Of a DNA stretch of 64,000 bases, positions 40,244-49,092 are shown piece by piece. The DNA lies in the NCBI GenBank assembly GCA_965199135.1, contig OZ240685.1, forward strand, positions 868,001-932,000, written 5' to 3'. Made by a program: the position numbers and the translations under genes. The notes under the pieces were generated by a model. It searched no databases. It saw only the letters and a program-made list of their open reading frames with translations, and had not been told where the DNA came from. Source of the DNA: EB88 sp965199135. GTDB lineage: Bacteria > Acidobacteriota > Terriglobia > Terriglobales > Acidobacteriaceae. Numbering within the stretch: the stretch's first letter is position 1; the number at the start of each line of letters is the position of its first letter.

Positions 40244-41701
40244 TCACGAGGCATCAGAGATCCTCGACTGCCCCAGCCATTTCGACGAGTTGGACGAGCC
40301 ATCTCCCGGAACCGAGAAGTACGTGGCGATTGCCTCGCCGTCCAACTTCACATCGAGGAGGGTGAAGCCGTGATCGTAGACGGGCTCCGTGTCGGCTGGT
40401 CCTGATGTCCCCAGGGTGAAGGCTGCGTTGTACTCGACATGAATGCCTGGCCCATAGTCGTAGGCTTTATACGGCAGGTCGCTCTCCAGCATGGGAAAGC
40501 CCGAGTAGCCTACACAGGCCGCATAAGGCAGCCAGTCGAACTCGCCCCCGAGCGGTTTGCCGTTCACCAGGGATCTCGCGATGGCCTCCTGGTCGTACAC
40601 CTGCAGAACATGCTCGTGGCCCCAGAACCAGGCTTTGACGGTGCCTACGGGCACGTCGGCAAAGCGGCGTTGCAGGTGCACGTTGTACCAGGTGCTCGCG
40701 GTCGCGGCAGCCGACGGCAGCGACGCAGGGGAGTTGATCCGTCCGCTTCCAATGGGCGTGACCGCCGAGAAGGCCTGGTGATGCGAGAACAGAAACACCG
40801 CTCGCTTCCCGGCGTTCTGCAGCTTGTCCAGGTGCCACGCCGCCTCTTCAGGATGCAACTCTGTCGTGTCCTTCGAGATTTCGAACAGATCGCTGTCGTA
40901 GTAGCCCGTGTCCATCGCCTGGAGCTGCAGCCATTGGTTGCGGAGGCAGAAAAAGCTTCCACGCTGGGGAGACGCACCCCTCGATGAGCCGGGAAACGAT
41001 CGTCCCTGGTTGAGGGTCGGCACCACGGCATAGAACGCCCCGCCGCCGCTGTACATGTCATGGTTGCCGGCCAGGTTGTAGACCGGCGTCGTCGGGGCAA
41101 ACCGGTTCAGCAGGTCCACGAAGTTGTGCTGCACCTCATCGCTGGTGCCGGCGTAGTAGATGTCGCCCAGGTGCAGGATCAGGTCAGGGGCAGGCGTCTG
41201 CTGCATCAACTGCTGCAGCACGTAGCTTGTCACCGGCTCGCCGGTGCCCCAATCGCTGAGGATGCCGATTCGGAGTGCGGGCTTGTCGGGGAGCGCATAC
41301 ATGAAACGCGGATCGCTGGCACTCGCGGGCGCGACATACGGAATCTTTTCGCGCTTGATCCAGTACGCCAGCACGTAGTCTGCGACCGCGGAAAGCCAGC
41401 CGGGGTCGCAGCCGGAATCTATGAAGTCGTTCCGTATCTCCTGCTGCTTTGCGGTGTTCGAGGTGATGGCCGCCCAGGCGAACTGAAGCAGCATGCCCAC
41501 ACACGCCTCGGAGATCGGCGAGGTCTCCACACTAGGCGACGCGGGAAACATCGGCCTGCGGTACTGCATGCCGCGAGGATGGGGCAGCTTCTCGAGAAAG
41601 CCGTTGATCGCGCGGAGGATGCCGGGTTCGCTGGTATGCGCCGCTACGGCAGATTGAACGAGTGCGTGGGGCGCTGAATGAAAACTCTTCGGGGTGGTCA
41701 C
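40244..41701 (-). CDS. Calcineurin-like metallophosphoesterase
   Basis: A 485-residue protein with a metallophosphoesterase core from about residue 140: LRIGILSDWGTGEP, LHLGDIYYAGT, NLAGNHDMYSGG, LFSHHQAFS and WFWGHEHVLQVYD supply the metal ligands, with Asp-Trp in place of the usual DxH of the first block. The N-terminal 130 residues and C-terminal 80 residues are of unknown fold. No signal peptide is visible, so it is probably cytoplasmic. The substrate cannot be inferred. The start is GTG with a GGAG site. It is transcribed towards the multi-PAS kinase. Confidence 0.88.
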   Translation of the reverse strand: MTTPKSFHSAPHALVQSAVAAHTSEPGILRAINGFLEKLPHPRGMQYRRPMFPASPSVETSPISEACVGMLLQFAWAAITSNTAKQQEIRNDFIDSGCDPGWLSAVADYVLAYWIKREKIPYVAPASASDPRFMYALPDKPALRIGILSDWGTGEPVTSYVLQQLMQQTPAPDLILHLGDIYYAGTSDEVQHNFVDLLNRFAPTTPVYNLAGNHDMYSGGGAFYAVVPTLNQGRSFPGSSRGASPQRGSFFCLRNQWLQLQAMDTGYYDSDLFEISKDTTELHPEEAAWHLDKLQNAGKRAVFLFSHHQAFSAVTPIGSGRINSPASLPSAAATASTWYNVHLQRRFADVPVGTVKAWFWGHEHVLQVYDQEAIARSLVNGKPLGGEFDWLPYAACVGYSGFPMLESDLPYKAYDYGPGIHVEYNAAFTLGTSGPADTEPVYDHGFTLLDVKLDGEAIATYFSVPGDGSSNSSKWLGQSRISDAS

Positions 41702-41924
41702 GATGCGGGCTCCGGGGCGGCCTGTGATGTTCGTTCATTCTGCCATTCGGCGACGACACGACCGTAAATTTCCATGGAAGCCGGCACGATCGTCTGCGGC
41801 AGCTCAAGCAAAGCTGCTTCGGCTGGTCCCGCGCGCGCTCGCCCGGCAACACCGCTTTCTGCTATAAAGGGCCGCTCCCCGGGTGGGAGCGATCCTTTCT
41901 CCGAAACAGGAGTGCCCGCCTCCC

Positions 41925-42854
41925 ATGTCCCCCTCCGCATCCCGCTTCTTCGCTGCTGCTGCTTCCTTTCTGCTTCCCGCCGCCGCCCTGGCTGCGCCCG
42001 CGCGGCCGCCCATTACCGGTATCGCGCACATCGCGCTCGCCACGCAAAACATGGATGCCGATCGCCACTTCTACACGCACTATCTCGGCTGGACGGCAGT
42101 CGCGTCACCCGAGTTCCCGGATGGCGGCGTGCGCTTCTACGGCGACCCACGGCAGACGGTGGAGATCCACCCGGCCAGTTCGACGACCGAACTCGCGTTT
42201 CAGCATGTTGCCTTCACCACACCGGATGTGAACGCGATGCGCCTCTACCTCAAGAGCAAGGGCGTTGCGGTTCCCGACGCGGTAAAGACCCTGCGTGACG
42301 GCGAGAAAGAGTTCCTGGTCAAGGATCCCGAGGGCAACGCCATCGAGTTCGTGCAGAAGCCTGCGGGAGCTAACCACACCGCCCACAACGCCCCGAACAG
42401 CATCGCTGGCCGCATCATCCACGCTGGCTTCATCGTGAAGTCTGCGTCGACCGAGGATACGTTCTACAAGGACATTCTCGGTTTCAAGTCGTACTGGTCC
42501 GGCGGCATGAAAGATGGCGTGACCGATTTCGTCTCCATCCAGGTCCCGAATGGCACTGACTGGATCGAGTACATGCTGAATGCGGGTCCGAGCCCGTCCA
42601 AGCGCCAGATCGGCGTCGACGATCACTTCTCCCTCGGCGTGGTCAACATGGACGAGATCGTCGCCAAGTTCCAGCAGCGCGGCTTCCCGCCTAACAGCCA
42701 GACCGCGAAGCAGATGGGCCGCGACGGCAAGATCCAGCTCAACGAGTACGACCCGGATGGTGTACGCGTGGAGTTCATGGAGTTCAAGCCCGCGGGAACG
42801 CCCTGCTGCCATGCATTTGAAGGCACGCAGCCGTCGCCGAACGACCCCGAGTAA
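41925..42854 (+). CDS. Exported protein with two VOC (glyoxalase/bleomycin-resistance) domains
   Basis: About 309 residues: signal peptide (SRFFAAAASFLLPAAALAAP), then two VOC repeats, ITGIAHIALATQNMDADRHF with EIHPASSTTELAFQHVAFTT and VKDPEGNAIEFVQ, and IIHAGFIVKSASTEDTFYKD with IGVDDHFSLGVVNMDEIVAK and YDPDGVRVEFMEF. The paired domains could form one metal site as in dioxygenases or glyoxalases; the His and Glu ligand candidates (HIAL, IEF, HFSLGV, VEF) are present. The function and substrate are unknown; export is unusual. An AGGAG site precedes the ATG at 41925. The GH3 gene is convergent downstream, and a small GC-rich hairpin lies at 41873-41889 in the leader. Confidence 0.85.
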   Translation: MSPSASRFFAAAASFLLPAAALAAPARPPITGIAHIALATQNMDADRHFYTHYLGWTAVASPEFPDGGVRFYGDPRQTVEIHPASSTTELAFQHVAFTTPDVNAMRLYLKSKGVAVPDAVKTLRDGEKEFLVKDPEGNAIEFVQKPAGANHTAHNAPNSIAGRIIHAGFIVKSASTEDTFYKDILGFKSYWSGGMKDGVTDFVSIQVPNGTDWIEYMLNAGPSPSKRQIGVDDHFSLGVVNMDEIVAKFQQRGFPPNSQTAKQMGRDGKIQLNEYDPDGVRVEFMEFKPAGTPCCHAFEGTQPSPNDPE

Positions 42855-42885
42855 GCGCTGGCTACAGGATCCATCACCGCGCCGG

Positions 42886-42915
42886 TCGATGACTGCTCAC
42901 CTGAGCAGTCATCGA
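42886..42915. terminator. Perfect 14-bp hairpin between convergent VOC and GH3 genes
   Basis: TCGATGACTGCTCA and TGAGCAGTCATCGA flank a CC loop, a perfect 14-bp stem 32 bases after the VOC stop. It lies between convergent genes and probably acts on both transcripts. No T-run follows, so the mode of action is uncertain. Confidence 0.6.
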
Positions 42916-42934
42916 CAGCGTTCTCGCGTAGGGA

Positions 42935-42950
42935 CTGCTCCAGGGAGCAG
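42935..42950. terminator. Second short hairpin before the GH3 stop
   Basis: CTGCTCC-AG-GGAGCAG is a perfect 7-bp hairpin 8 bases beyond the GH3 stop codon. It shares the CTGCTC core with the neighbouring 14-bp hairpin, so the two may have a common origin or pair alternatively. Confidence 0.45.
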
Positions 42951-42958
42951 CCGTGCCG

Positions 42959-45682
42959 TTACTTCGGCAGCTCCTGCTCGCCCGTGATCGCAAACTTCCC
43001 GGTCACGCCCTGCGAGTCGGCCATTGCTGCATCCGGCTGACTGCCGCCGAGGTACAGGCTGTACGCCCCTGCCGTCATCGCGCGACGGCCCTGTGCATTC
43101 ACCGTGCTCAGTTGGCGTGGTTGCAACGTGAATTGCACCCGCTTGGACTCGCCCGGCCCGAGGTGAACCCGCTCGAAGCCCACCAGCTGCCGGATCGGGG
43201 AGAGCTCCGTCTTTGGTGGCACCATGTACAGCTCGGCTACTTCGTCACCAGCCATGCTGCCGGTGTTCTTGACCTCGGCTTCGACGGTCAGCGGCTGGCC
43301 TGCCTGGACAGACTCCTGCCCCAGCTTCATGCCGGAGAACGCGAACCGCGTGTAACTGAGGCCGTAGCCGAAGCCATAAAGCGGCTTACCTGTGAAGTAG
43401 CGATACGTCCGATTCTTCATTGAGTAATCGTCGAATGCCGGCAGCTCGTTGACGCCCGTGTAGAAGGTCACCGGCAGCTTGCCGCCTGGGTTGTTCTTGC
43501 CGGCGAGGGTCTCGGCGATCGCAGCTCCGCCGGCCTCGCCGGGGTACCACGATTCGAGAATCGCATCTGCATGTTCGCTCGCCCAGTTCACTGCGAGCGC
43601 GCTGCCATTCATCAGCACCACCACCAGGGGCTTGCCGGTTGCCTTCAGGCCCTCGAGCAGCTTCTCCTGCGCCTCGGGCAGGTTGATCAGGGAGCGGTCG
43701 CCGCCGGCAAAGCCTTCGACATGCACCGGCATCTCCTCACCTTCCAGCTCGGAGTTCAGCCCGACAAAGGCAATCACCACGTCCGCCTCTTTCGCTGCAT
43801 TCACAGCCGCGTCCAGTTCAGCTGCCGCAGGAGCCATCCAGCGCAGCGAAATACCCCCGGCGGTCTTTGCCCCGTGATGCACGTAGGTGATGCTGATCGG
43901 GTGCGGGTGGGCATCGGCAAAGTGGAGATCGAGCTCCGGCATCGCCGACTCCCAGCCATCCGTACCCGGGGTGTGCTTCGACACATCCACCGGCTTGCCA
44001 TCAACGGTAACTGCAACCGTCTCGGTGTCTTTTTCCTTGCCGGTGCAGCCGTCTCCGCAGCGGCCGATATGCAGCCCGAACTGGTAGTCGCCCGCCTTGG
44101 GCGGCGTGATCGTGCCGGTCCAGCGTACGGAGTAGCTGTCCGCATCGAGGCCCGGCACCGGGCTCGCGTGGGTCCAGTCAAAGTCGACCTGCGCATCCGT
44201 GCGTGTCGCCACCGGCGTGCCCGTTGCGTCCGCGGTCCGGAAGTACTCGCCCTGCAGCCCCTCCCGCCCGCTGTTCGTATGGAAGAGCGTCCGGGGCGCG
44301 GGAAGCTCCACACCCTCGGTGTACGGCGAGCCCTGCTGGTACACCACCTTGGCCCCGCGGAACTGCTCCGTGATCGCATCAATCGGCAACACGGGGTGCG
44401 ACGGAATCGCGTTGTAGTTGCCCTCCAGCGCGAGCAGCGATGCCGCATTCGGACCCACAACCGCAATGGTCCGAAGGCCCGGCTTCAGCGGCAGCGTCTC
44501 CGCATCGTTCTTGAGCAGGACCATCGCCTCCTGCGCTGCCTTGAGCGCCAGGGCGCGGTGCGCGTTGCTGTCATCCTCGCTGAACGGGATGCTGTTATAG
44601 GGCACAGCCGTGGTCGGGTCGAACATGCCCAGGTCCATGCGCGCCATAAACAGCCGGTGCAGCGACGTGTTGAGGGCACTCTCCGGCAGCAGCTTGTCCG
44701 TGACAGCCTTCGGCAACGCCTTGTACGTGCTGCCGCAGTTGGTGTCCGTGCCCGCAAGCACCGCGGTGGCGGCCGCGTGTTCTGCGTCGGGCGACGTCTC
44801 GTGGCTCGGGTAGGACTTCTCGTAGAAGTCGTCGACTGCACCGCAGTCCGATGTGACGAAGCCCTTGAAGCCCCACGCATCGCGCAGTGTCTGCTTCAAC
44901 AACATTGTGTTCGCGCAGGCCGGCTCCCCATCCACCGCGTTGTACGCGCACATCAGCGAGTCCGCCTTCGCATCGACGATCGTCGCGCGGAACGCCGGGA
45001 AGTACGTGGACTCCAGATCGTAGGGCGACGGATCCACATTCGCCTTGTGGCGTGTGCTCTCCGGGCCGCTGTGCACGGCGAAATGCTTGGGGGTCGCGAT
45101 CACCTTGTAGTACTTCGCGTCGGTACCCTGCAGCCCCCGCACAAACGAGACGCCCAGCGTGCCGGTCAGGTAGGGATCTTCGCCGTAGGTCTCCTGGCCG
45201 CGCCCCCACCGTGGATCGCGAAAGATGTTGATGTTCGGCGACCAGATCGTCAGCCCGAAGTAGCGTGCATGGTTTCCTTCGGCGATCGCGTGGTTGTACT
45301 TCGCGCGCGCCTCGGTCGCGATCACATTGGCTTCCTGACCGATCAGGTCCCGGTCCCAGGTGGACGCCATCCCGATCGCCTGCGGAAACATCGTCGCGTA
45401 GCCAGAGCGGGCGACGCCGTGGAGCCCCTCGTTCCACCAGTTGTACTCGGGCACACCCAGCCGCGGGATCGCCGGTGCCTGGTCCATCATCTGGCTGGCC
45501 TTCTCCTCGAGCGTCATCTGCCCGATCAAAGCATCGACCCGCTGGCTCGGCGGCAATGCCGGGTTGTTCCACGAGGTAGTGGCATCCTGTGCCCAGACGA
45601 ATCCCTGCGACGACAGGAGACTGATACCGGCAAGAAGGAGCAGCCGCGGATGCGCTGCAGAGTGGGAGCGAAAGTTCGTCAT
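42959..45682 (-). CDS. Exported glycoside hydrolase family 3 enzyme with PA14 insert (beta-xylosidase/beta-glucosidase type)
   Basis: A 907-residue exported enzyme (signal LLLLAGISLLSSQGFVWAQ). The GH3 N-domain has EYNWWNEGLHGVARSG, NINIFRDPRWGRGQETYGED, TPKHFAVHSG and the nucleophile Asp279 in GFVTSDCGAV. A PA14 domain (about 472-617) is inserted before the C-terminal beta-sandwich and fibronectin-III-like end (GYGLSYTRFAFSGM; VEAEVKNTGSMAGDEVAELY). The WWNEGLHGV and SDCGA motifs resemble the beta-xylosidase/alpha-arabinosidase branch. It probably releases terminal xylose or glucose from plant or microbial oligosaccharides in the periplasm. A possible operator lies upstream and a ROK regulator gene follows. 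Confidence 0.93.
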   Translation of the reverse strand: MTNFRSHSAAHPRLLLLAGISLLSSQGFVWAQDATTSWNNPALPPSQRVDALIGQMTLEEKASQMMDQAPAIPRLGVPEYNWWNEGLHGVARSGYATMFPQAIGMASTWDRDLIGQEANVIATEARAKYNHAIAEGNHARYFGLTIWSPNINIFRDPRWGRGQETYGEDPYLTGTLGVSFVRGLQGTDAKYYKVIATPKHFAVHSGPESTRHKANVDPSPYDLESTYFPAFRATIVDAKADSLMCAYNAVDGEPACANTMLLKQTLRDAWGFKGFVTSDCGAVDDFYEKSYPSHETSPDAEHAAATAVLAGTDTNCGSTYKALPKAVTDKLLPESALNTSLHRLFMARMDLGMFDPTTAVPYNSIPFSEDDSNAHRALALKAAQEAMVLLKNDAETLPLKPGLRTIAVVGPNAASLLALEGNYNAIPSHPVLPIDAITEQFRGAKVVYQQGSPYTEGVELPAPRTLFHTNSGREGLQGEYFRTADATGTPVATRTDAQVDFDWTHASPVPGLDADSYSVRWTGTITPPKAGDYQFGLHIGRCGDGCTGKEKDTETVAVTVDGKPVDVSKHTPGTDGWESAMPELDLHFADAHPHPISITYVHHGAKTAGGISLRWMAPAAAELDAAVNAAKEADVVIAFVGLNSELEGEEMPVHVEGFAGGDRSLINLPEAQEKLLEGLKATGKPLVVVLMNGSALAVNWASEHADAILESWYPGEAGGAAIAETLAGKNNPGGKLPVTFYTGVNELPAFDDYSMKNRTYRYFTGKPLYGFGYGLSYTRFAFSGMKLGQESVQAGQPLTVEAEVKNTGSMAGDEVAELYMVPPKTELSPIRQLVGFERVHLGPGESKRVQFTLQPRQLSTVNAQGRRAMTAGAYSLYLGGSQPDAAMADSQGVTGKFAITGEQELPK

Positions 45683-45757
45683 TCGGGAGACCAGCCTCGT
45701 TCGGAATACACCTGCAGCCGATTCTGCCTGAGGGGGAGGTCAGATGGCGAGCAGGAT

Positions 45758-45778
45758 AAAGTACGCGACCCGAACTTT
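45758..45778. promoter_or_regulatory. Candidate operator upstream of GH3 gene
   Basis: The 21-base sequence from AAAGTACGC to CCGAACTTT is an imperfect palindrome (8 of 10 half-site positions pair) about 75 bases upstream of the GH3 ATG. The 425-base gap 45683-46108 also holds a possible small gene. The nearby ROK regulator is the natural candidate binder; this is inference. Confidence 0.45.
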
Positions 45779-45903
45779 ACGAACGGAGGGGTGCTGCTGT
45801 CAAGCTCAGGCGCGCACCTCGGCCAGCGCTGCCCGGCGCTGCTTATGAACTTTTAAGGCCATTTCTGCAGCGTCTTAACAGGTCCTGGCGTGAGAGTGGA
45901 CGC

Positions 45904-46101
45904 ATGATCAAGTCCAGCAACACGGTTCCCGGGATGCTGACGCCGGGGCGTCGCACCATCCTTGAGGTATTTGCGGCCGCACGGCCCCCCTCGAGGGTGC
46001 TTGACCGCCGGGGGGATGCAGATGTCCGCGACGGCGTGGTGCTCGGAGCAGCGCTCTTGCTTGTGGTTCTCCTGATGGCGCTTCTTTGTACCCTGCGTTA
46101 G
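45904..46101 (+). CDS. Possible small membrane protein
   Basis: A 65-residue open frame with an ATG at 45904 and a purine-rich but imperfect ribosome binding site (GAGAGTGGACGC). The first 45 residues are basic and Arg/Pro-rich; the last 23 (DGVVLGAALLLVVLLMALLC then TLR) form one clear hydrophobic helix, giving a predicted N-in/C-out or tail-anchored topology. It lies between the divergently read GH3 gene and the end of the ROK gene on the opposite strand. I recognise no family and it could be a chance frame. Confidence 0.3.
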   Translation: MIKSSNTVPGMLTPGRRTILEVFAAARPPSRVLDRRGDADVRDGVVLGAALLLVVLLMALLCTLR

Positions 46102-46108
46102 CGAGGGC

Positions 46109-47326
46109 TCATGGATGGCTGCGGAACAGTGAGTTTCGTTGCAGCACGATGGCAGCCGCTCCATGGAGGCGCGTCGTCTCGCAGTCTTCAGTGACCACCA
46201 CGCGTGGGATACGCGCATGGCCCAGGGTGAGGGAGGCCAGTTCTTCTTTGACCAGCGCCTCATACCGACCCCAGGCACTGACCACGTCGCCCGCGATGAT
46301 GATGACCTCGGGCGAGAGCCCGGCATTGACGGTGCGCAGGCCGCAACCGATCGCGCGGGCCTGCATTTCGATGGCTTTCTCTGCTGCGGCGTCTCCTGAG
46401 TCTGCCATCTGCAGCAGCTCGGCAAAGCGGAGCGATCGCGCCGCCGAGTCCCCGCGCGTGGCTTCGCGATAGTACCGGAGCGCGGCTTCGGTCGAGGCGT
46501 ACATCTCCCAGCAGCCGAGCAGACCGCAGGCGCACCGCGGTCCGTCGCTGTCGAGCGACACATGACCGAACTCCCCGGCCATGCCGCCCTGCCCGGTAAC
46601 CAGCTGACCGTTGGCAAGAAGGCCTGTACCAATGCCTTCTGAGATATCAACGAGCACAGCATTGCGCACACCATTGAGGTTGCCGATCCAGAGTTCTGCC
46701 AGCAACGCCGCATTGGCGGCATTCTCGAGCTCTGCAGGGAGCCCGGTGACCTCCTCGATCACCCTCTTGATCGGTTGTCCTTGCCACTTCAGGTTGGGTG
46801 CGAAGACCAGCTCCTGAGTCTCGGGATCGACTCGACCCGGAAGCGAGACGCCCACGCCCTCAAAAGTCAGCCGCGGATGCGCTGCACGCATCGTCATCAT
46901 GGCCCCACCGATCCGGTGCAGGCTCTCAAGCGGGTCGTCCCCGAAGGAGAGATCGGTCCGTTCGAGAAAGCGGCCATTCAGGTCCACGACGGCAAGCGTT
47001 GCGTGGCGCGGATGTATGTCGGTAACCAGCAGTGCCAGTTCGTCGTTCAGCCCCAGCAATGTTGGCCTTCGGCCCCGGGGCAGCTTGGCAATGGCGCCCT
47101 CCCGGACCCAATGCTCCCGAATCAACTGTTCCGAGATCAGCGAGATCGTCGAACGTTGCAAGCCCGAGAGGCGGGAGAGTTCTGCGCGCGAAACCGGCTG
47201 GTGCATGCGGATCAGCTCCAGCACGACGTCCCGGTTCATGTGCCGCGCTGTCTCGCTGGACGCTAGGGGCGTAGACAGCAGGTCCAGCCGTGTATTGCTT
47301 CGTCCATTTCCGGACCTGCGCGCCAT
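46109..47326 (-). CDS. ROK-family transcriptional regulator (XylR/NagC type)
   Basis: About 405 residues. The N-terminal winged helix (NRDVVLELIRMHQPVSRAEL; SRLSGLQRSTISLISEQLI) is followed by a sugar-kinase-like ROK domain (VTDIHPRHATLAVVDLNGRF; GVGVSLPGRVDPETQELV; GIGTGLLANGQLV; GEFGHVSLDSDGPRCACGLL) with the zinc motif CACGLLGCWE. Such proteins repress sugar-catabolic genes and release DNA on binding the sugar. The ATG at 47326 has the best ribosome site (AAGGAGG); an ATG at 47347 is an alternative. It lies upstream of, and in the same direction as, the GH3 gene. Confidence 0.92.
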   Translation of the reverse strand: MARRSGNGRSNTRLDLLSTPLASSETARHMNRDVVLELIRMHQPVSRAELSRLSGLQRSTISLISEQLIREHWVREGAIAKLPRGRRPTLLGLNDELALLVTDIHPRHATLAVVDLNGRFLERTDLSFGDDPLESLHRIGGAMMTMRAAHPRLTFEGVGVSLPGRVDPETQELVFAPNLKWQGQPIKRVIEEVTGLPAELENAANAALLAELWIGNLNGVRNAVLVDISEGIGTGLLANGQLVTGQGGMAGEFGHVSLDSDGPRCACGLLGCWEMYASTEAALRYYREATRGDSAARSLRFAELLQMADSGDAAAEKAIEMQARAIGCGLRTVNAGLSPEVIIIAGDVVSAWGRYEALVKEELASLTLGHARIPRVVVTEDCETTRLHGAAAIVLQRNSLFRSHP

Positions 47327-47587
47327 GCGCCTCCTTGGTTTTTGCATCCTACTGCCCGTATCAAGAGAGTTACGGGGGAAGAGACGCCATAGCATAACGC
47401 GTTTGAGCGGGAGATGGCTTCTTCCGATTCATGGCCATTGGAGCAGATGGATCAACACGCGACAAATTCCTGCGCGACGTCGATCCACGCTCCCGTGGCA
47501 GAGTTCCTCGCCGGACCTCGCTCGGCACAACCCTTCGGTTACGTCCGAAAAGAACCTTGCCGTAAGCCGTTTTTTTAACCCGCTTCT

Positions 47588-47603
47588 TTGATATGGATAT
47601 CAA
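47588..47603. promoter_or_regulatory. Palindrome in the ROK/small-ORF divergent region
   Basis: TTGATAT-GG-ATATCAA is a perfect 7-bp inverted repeat, 48 bases upstream of the small plus-strand gene. The 324-base gap 47327-47650 has no other gene; it also holds a T7 run near 47570-47576. The palindrome may be an operator, perhaps for the divergent ROK regulator, but its half-site differs from that before the GH3 gene. Confidence 0.4.
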
Positions 47604-47650
47604 GTACACCAGCAGCCGCTACCGCGCGCTGTGATAAGGAGATTGATCGC

Positions 47651-47851
47651 ATGACTTCTACCCCCAGGCATCCTGGAGCCATCTCCGATGTGATCCTAAG
47701 CATTGACCGCGAGATCGCCGCCCTTCGCACCGCACGCGACCTCCTCCTCGAGGGGGACGTGATGACTGAAACCAAGAAGCCGGCGCGCAGTCGCCGGAGC
47801 GAGACACCGCACCTCGATCCAGGCTCGTCCAAGTCCCCCGCCGACAAGTAG
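47651..47851 (+). CDS. Small hypothetical protein
   Basis: A 66-residue protein with a strong ribosome binding site (AAGGAG eight bases before the ATG at 47651), which supports it being real. The central part ISDVILSIDREIAALRTARD LLLEGDVMTET reads as one amphipathic helix; the C-terminal third is basic and Ser/Pro-rich and likely disordered. The frame can extend upstream to 47588 through the palindrome, but the ribosome site favours this start. I recognise no family. It is convergent with the MBL-fold hydrolase gene. Confidence 0.65.
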   Translation: MTSTPRHPGAISDVILSIDREIAALRTARDLLLEGDVMTETKKPARSRRSETPHLDPGSSKSPADK

Positions 47852-47865
47852 CCCCGACCGCAGCA

Positions 47866-48963
47866 TCAGGCCGGCGCAGGCCCCCGATACACCCGGGTTG
47901 CGCCGGTCCTGCTGTTCCACACTGCTATTTCCCCGCTCGGCATCACCGTGACGCGAAACAGGTAGCCTGGGTCAGGCCCTTGCGCCGAGCCCTCCAGGTT
48001 CGCAATCTGCGCCTTGTCCGTGTTGTGCGCCTCGCCGCCCTCGATCGAGAAATGGAGCTGCCAGAGGGCCGGGTGATTCGGCGCCGCGCGAAATGTATCC
48101 AACACCGGCACAGATCCGCCCTTCACGGCTCCGTTATCCATCACGGCCACTCGCGGGCTGATCGCGTCGACCAGTGCTGCGCTCGAGCTCTGGTACCAGC
48201 CATGGTGCGAGACCACCAGGAGGTCGACCGTGCCCAGCATATTGCGTGGGCAGACCAGGTCTTTCTCCTTGTCGCGCGTCAGGTCACCAAGATCAAGGAT
48301 GCGTGCCTTGCCCCAGGTCATCGCGAAGCCGAGCGAGCGTGAGTTCTCGGTGGCGTCGGGTGTCTTCTGGCCCGCGTCGGCGCAGTACGGGTTCGCCTCG
48401 CCCCCACCCGGCAGCGGTTTTGTGAGAACCTTTCCATCCGCGCTCACCGCAACCGCTTGAAAGCCCGGCACGGGCAGCGGCTCCCCTGGCTGGAGCACAT
48501 GGTGCGCGTACTTGCCCGAGGCAAGCAGTTGCGCATACTCGGCCCGCGCTGCTCCTGTGTCGCCCCCAAGCGGCTCTCGGTTCGGTCCATGATCGAGAAA
48601 CATTCCGATCGGCACGAGCTTCGCCAGTTGCGCCACGCCGCCGACGTGATCGATGTGGTAATGCGTGATCAGTACGGCGTCGAGCCGGTGCACCCCTGCC
48701 ATACCCATCGCGGCGACGATGCGCTGCGCATCGCGGCTATCGTGATCGTTCCAGCCTGTGTCGACAAGCAGGGAGTGGTGGTCAGGCGTCACAAACAGCG
48801 TGGACTGTCCCCCTTCCACATCGACAAAAAAGACCTGCAGCGCGCCAGCGGGAGCGGCAGGTGGCTTCCGCGAGGATTGCGGCTGCGCCGCGGCGAGAGA
48901 GCTTCCAAGCAGAAGGCTGACGGCACAAGCCAGAACGGAGGGGAGAACCGGTCGAAAACTCAT
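47866..48963 (-). CDS. Exported MBL-fold metallohydrolase (ComEC C-domain type)
   Basis: About 365 residues with signal peptide (LPSVLACAVSLLLGSSLAAA). The metal-binding motif is THYHIDHVGG (His101, His103, Asp105, His106), with QVFFVDVEGGQSTLFVTPDH before it and LVVSHHGWYQSSSAALVDAI after it, the arrangement of the extracytoplasmic ComEC/Rec2-type metallo-beta-lactamase-fold domain. Relatives are probably nucleases or phosphodiesterases, but the substrate is unknown. A stand-alone exported form lacks the ComEC channel. The start at 48963 is chosen because it gives a normal signal peptide; ATGs at 48972 and a non-ATG start at 48999 are alternatives. Confidence 0.88.
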   Translation of the reverse strand: MSFRPVLPSVLACAVSLLLGSSLAAAQPQSSRKPPAAPAGALQVFFVDVEGGQSTLFVTPDHHSLLVDTGWNDHDSRDAQRIVAAMGMAGVHRLDAVLITHYHIDHVGGVAQLAKLVPIGMFLDHGPNREPLGGDTGAARAEYAQLLASGKYAHHVLQPGEPLPVPGFQAVAVSADGKVLTKPLPGGGEANPYCADAGQKTPDATENSRSLGFAMTWGKARILDLGDLTRDKEKDLVCPRNMLGTVDLLVVSHHGWYQSSSAALVDAISPRVAVMDNGAVKGGSVPVLDTFRAAPNHPALWQLHFSIEGGEAHNTDKAQIANLEGSAQGPDPGYLFRVTVMPSGEIAVWNSRTGATRVYRGPAPA

Positions 48964-49092
48964 GGCGATCATCTGATGCCAGTTGCGGAAAAGATGCAAG
49001 GGCGTCCACTTGCCAGCGGTTCACGTGGCCGACTACGCTTCGGCTGTCATCCAACTGCACACTTGGTCTCGACGATCGGAGAACTCCCCCGC

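Noticed and set aside
41698..41940. Minus-strand frame of up to 80 codons ending 4 bases inside the phosphoesterase start
   Set aside because: The overlap looks operon-like and the end (MEIYGRVVAEWQNE) looks coding, but no start has a ribosome binding site and the long version overlaps the VOC gene start. Left out as unsupported.
43571..45856. Plus-strand open frame of about 760 codons opposite the GH3 gene
   Set aside because: It lies antisense to a gene with full GH3 motifs; the composition (Arg/His/Val-rich, no domain) is typical of a shadow frame in GC-rich DNA.
45853..46722. Minus-strand frame of 289 codons across the ROK gene end and the intergenic gap
   Set aside because: Out of frame with the ROK gene and rich in Arg/Ser/Pro without domain features; judged a shadow.
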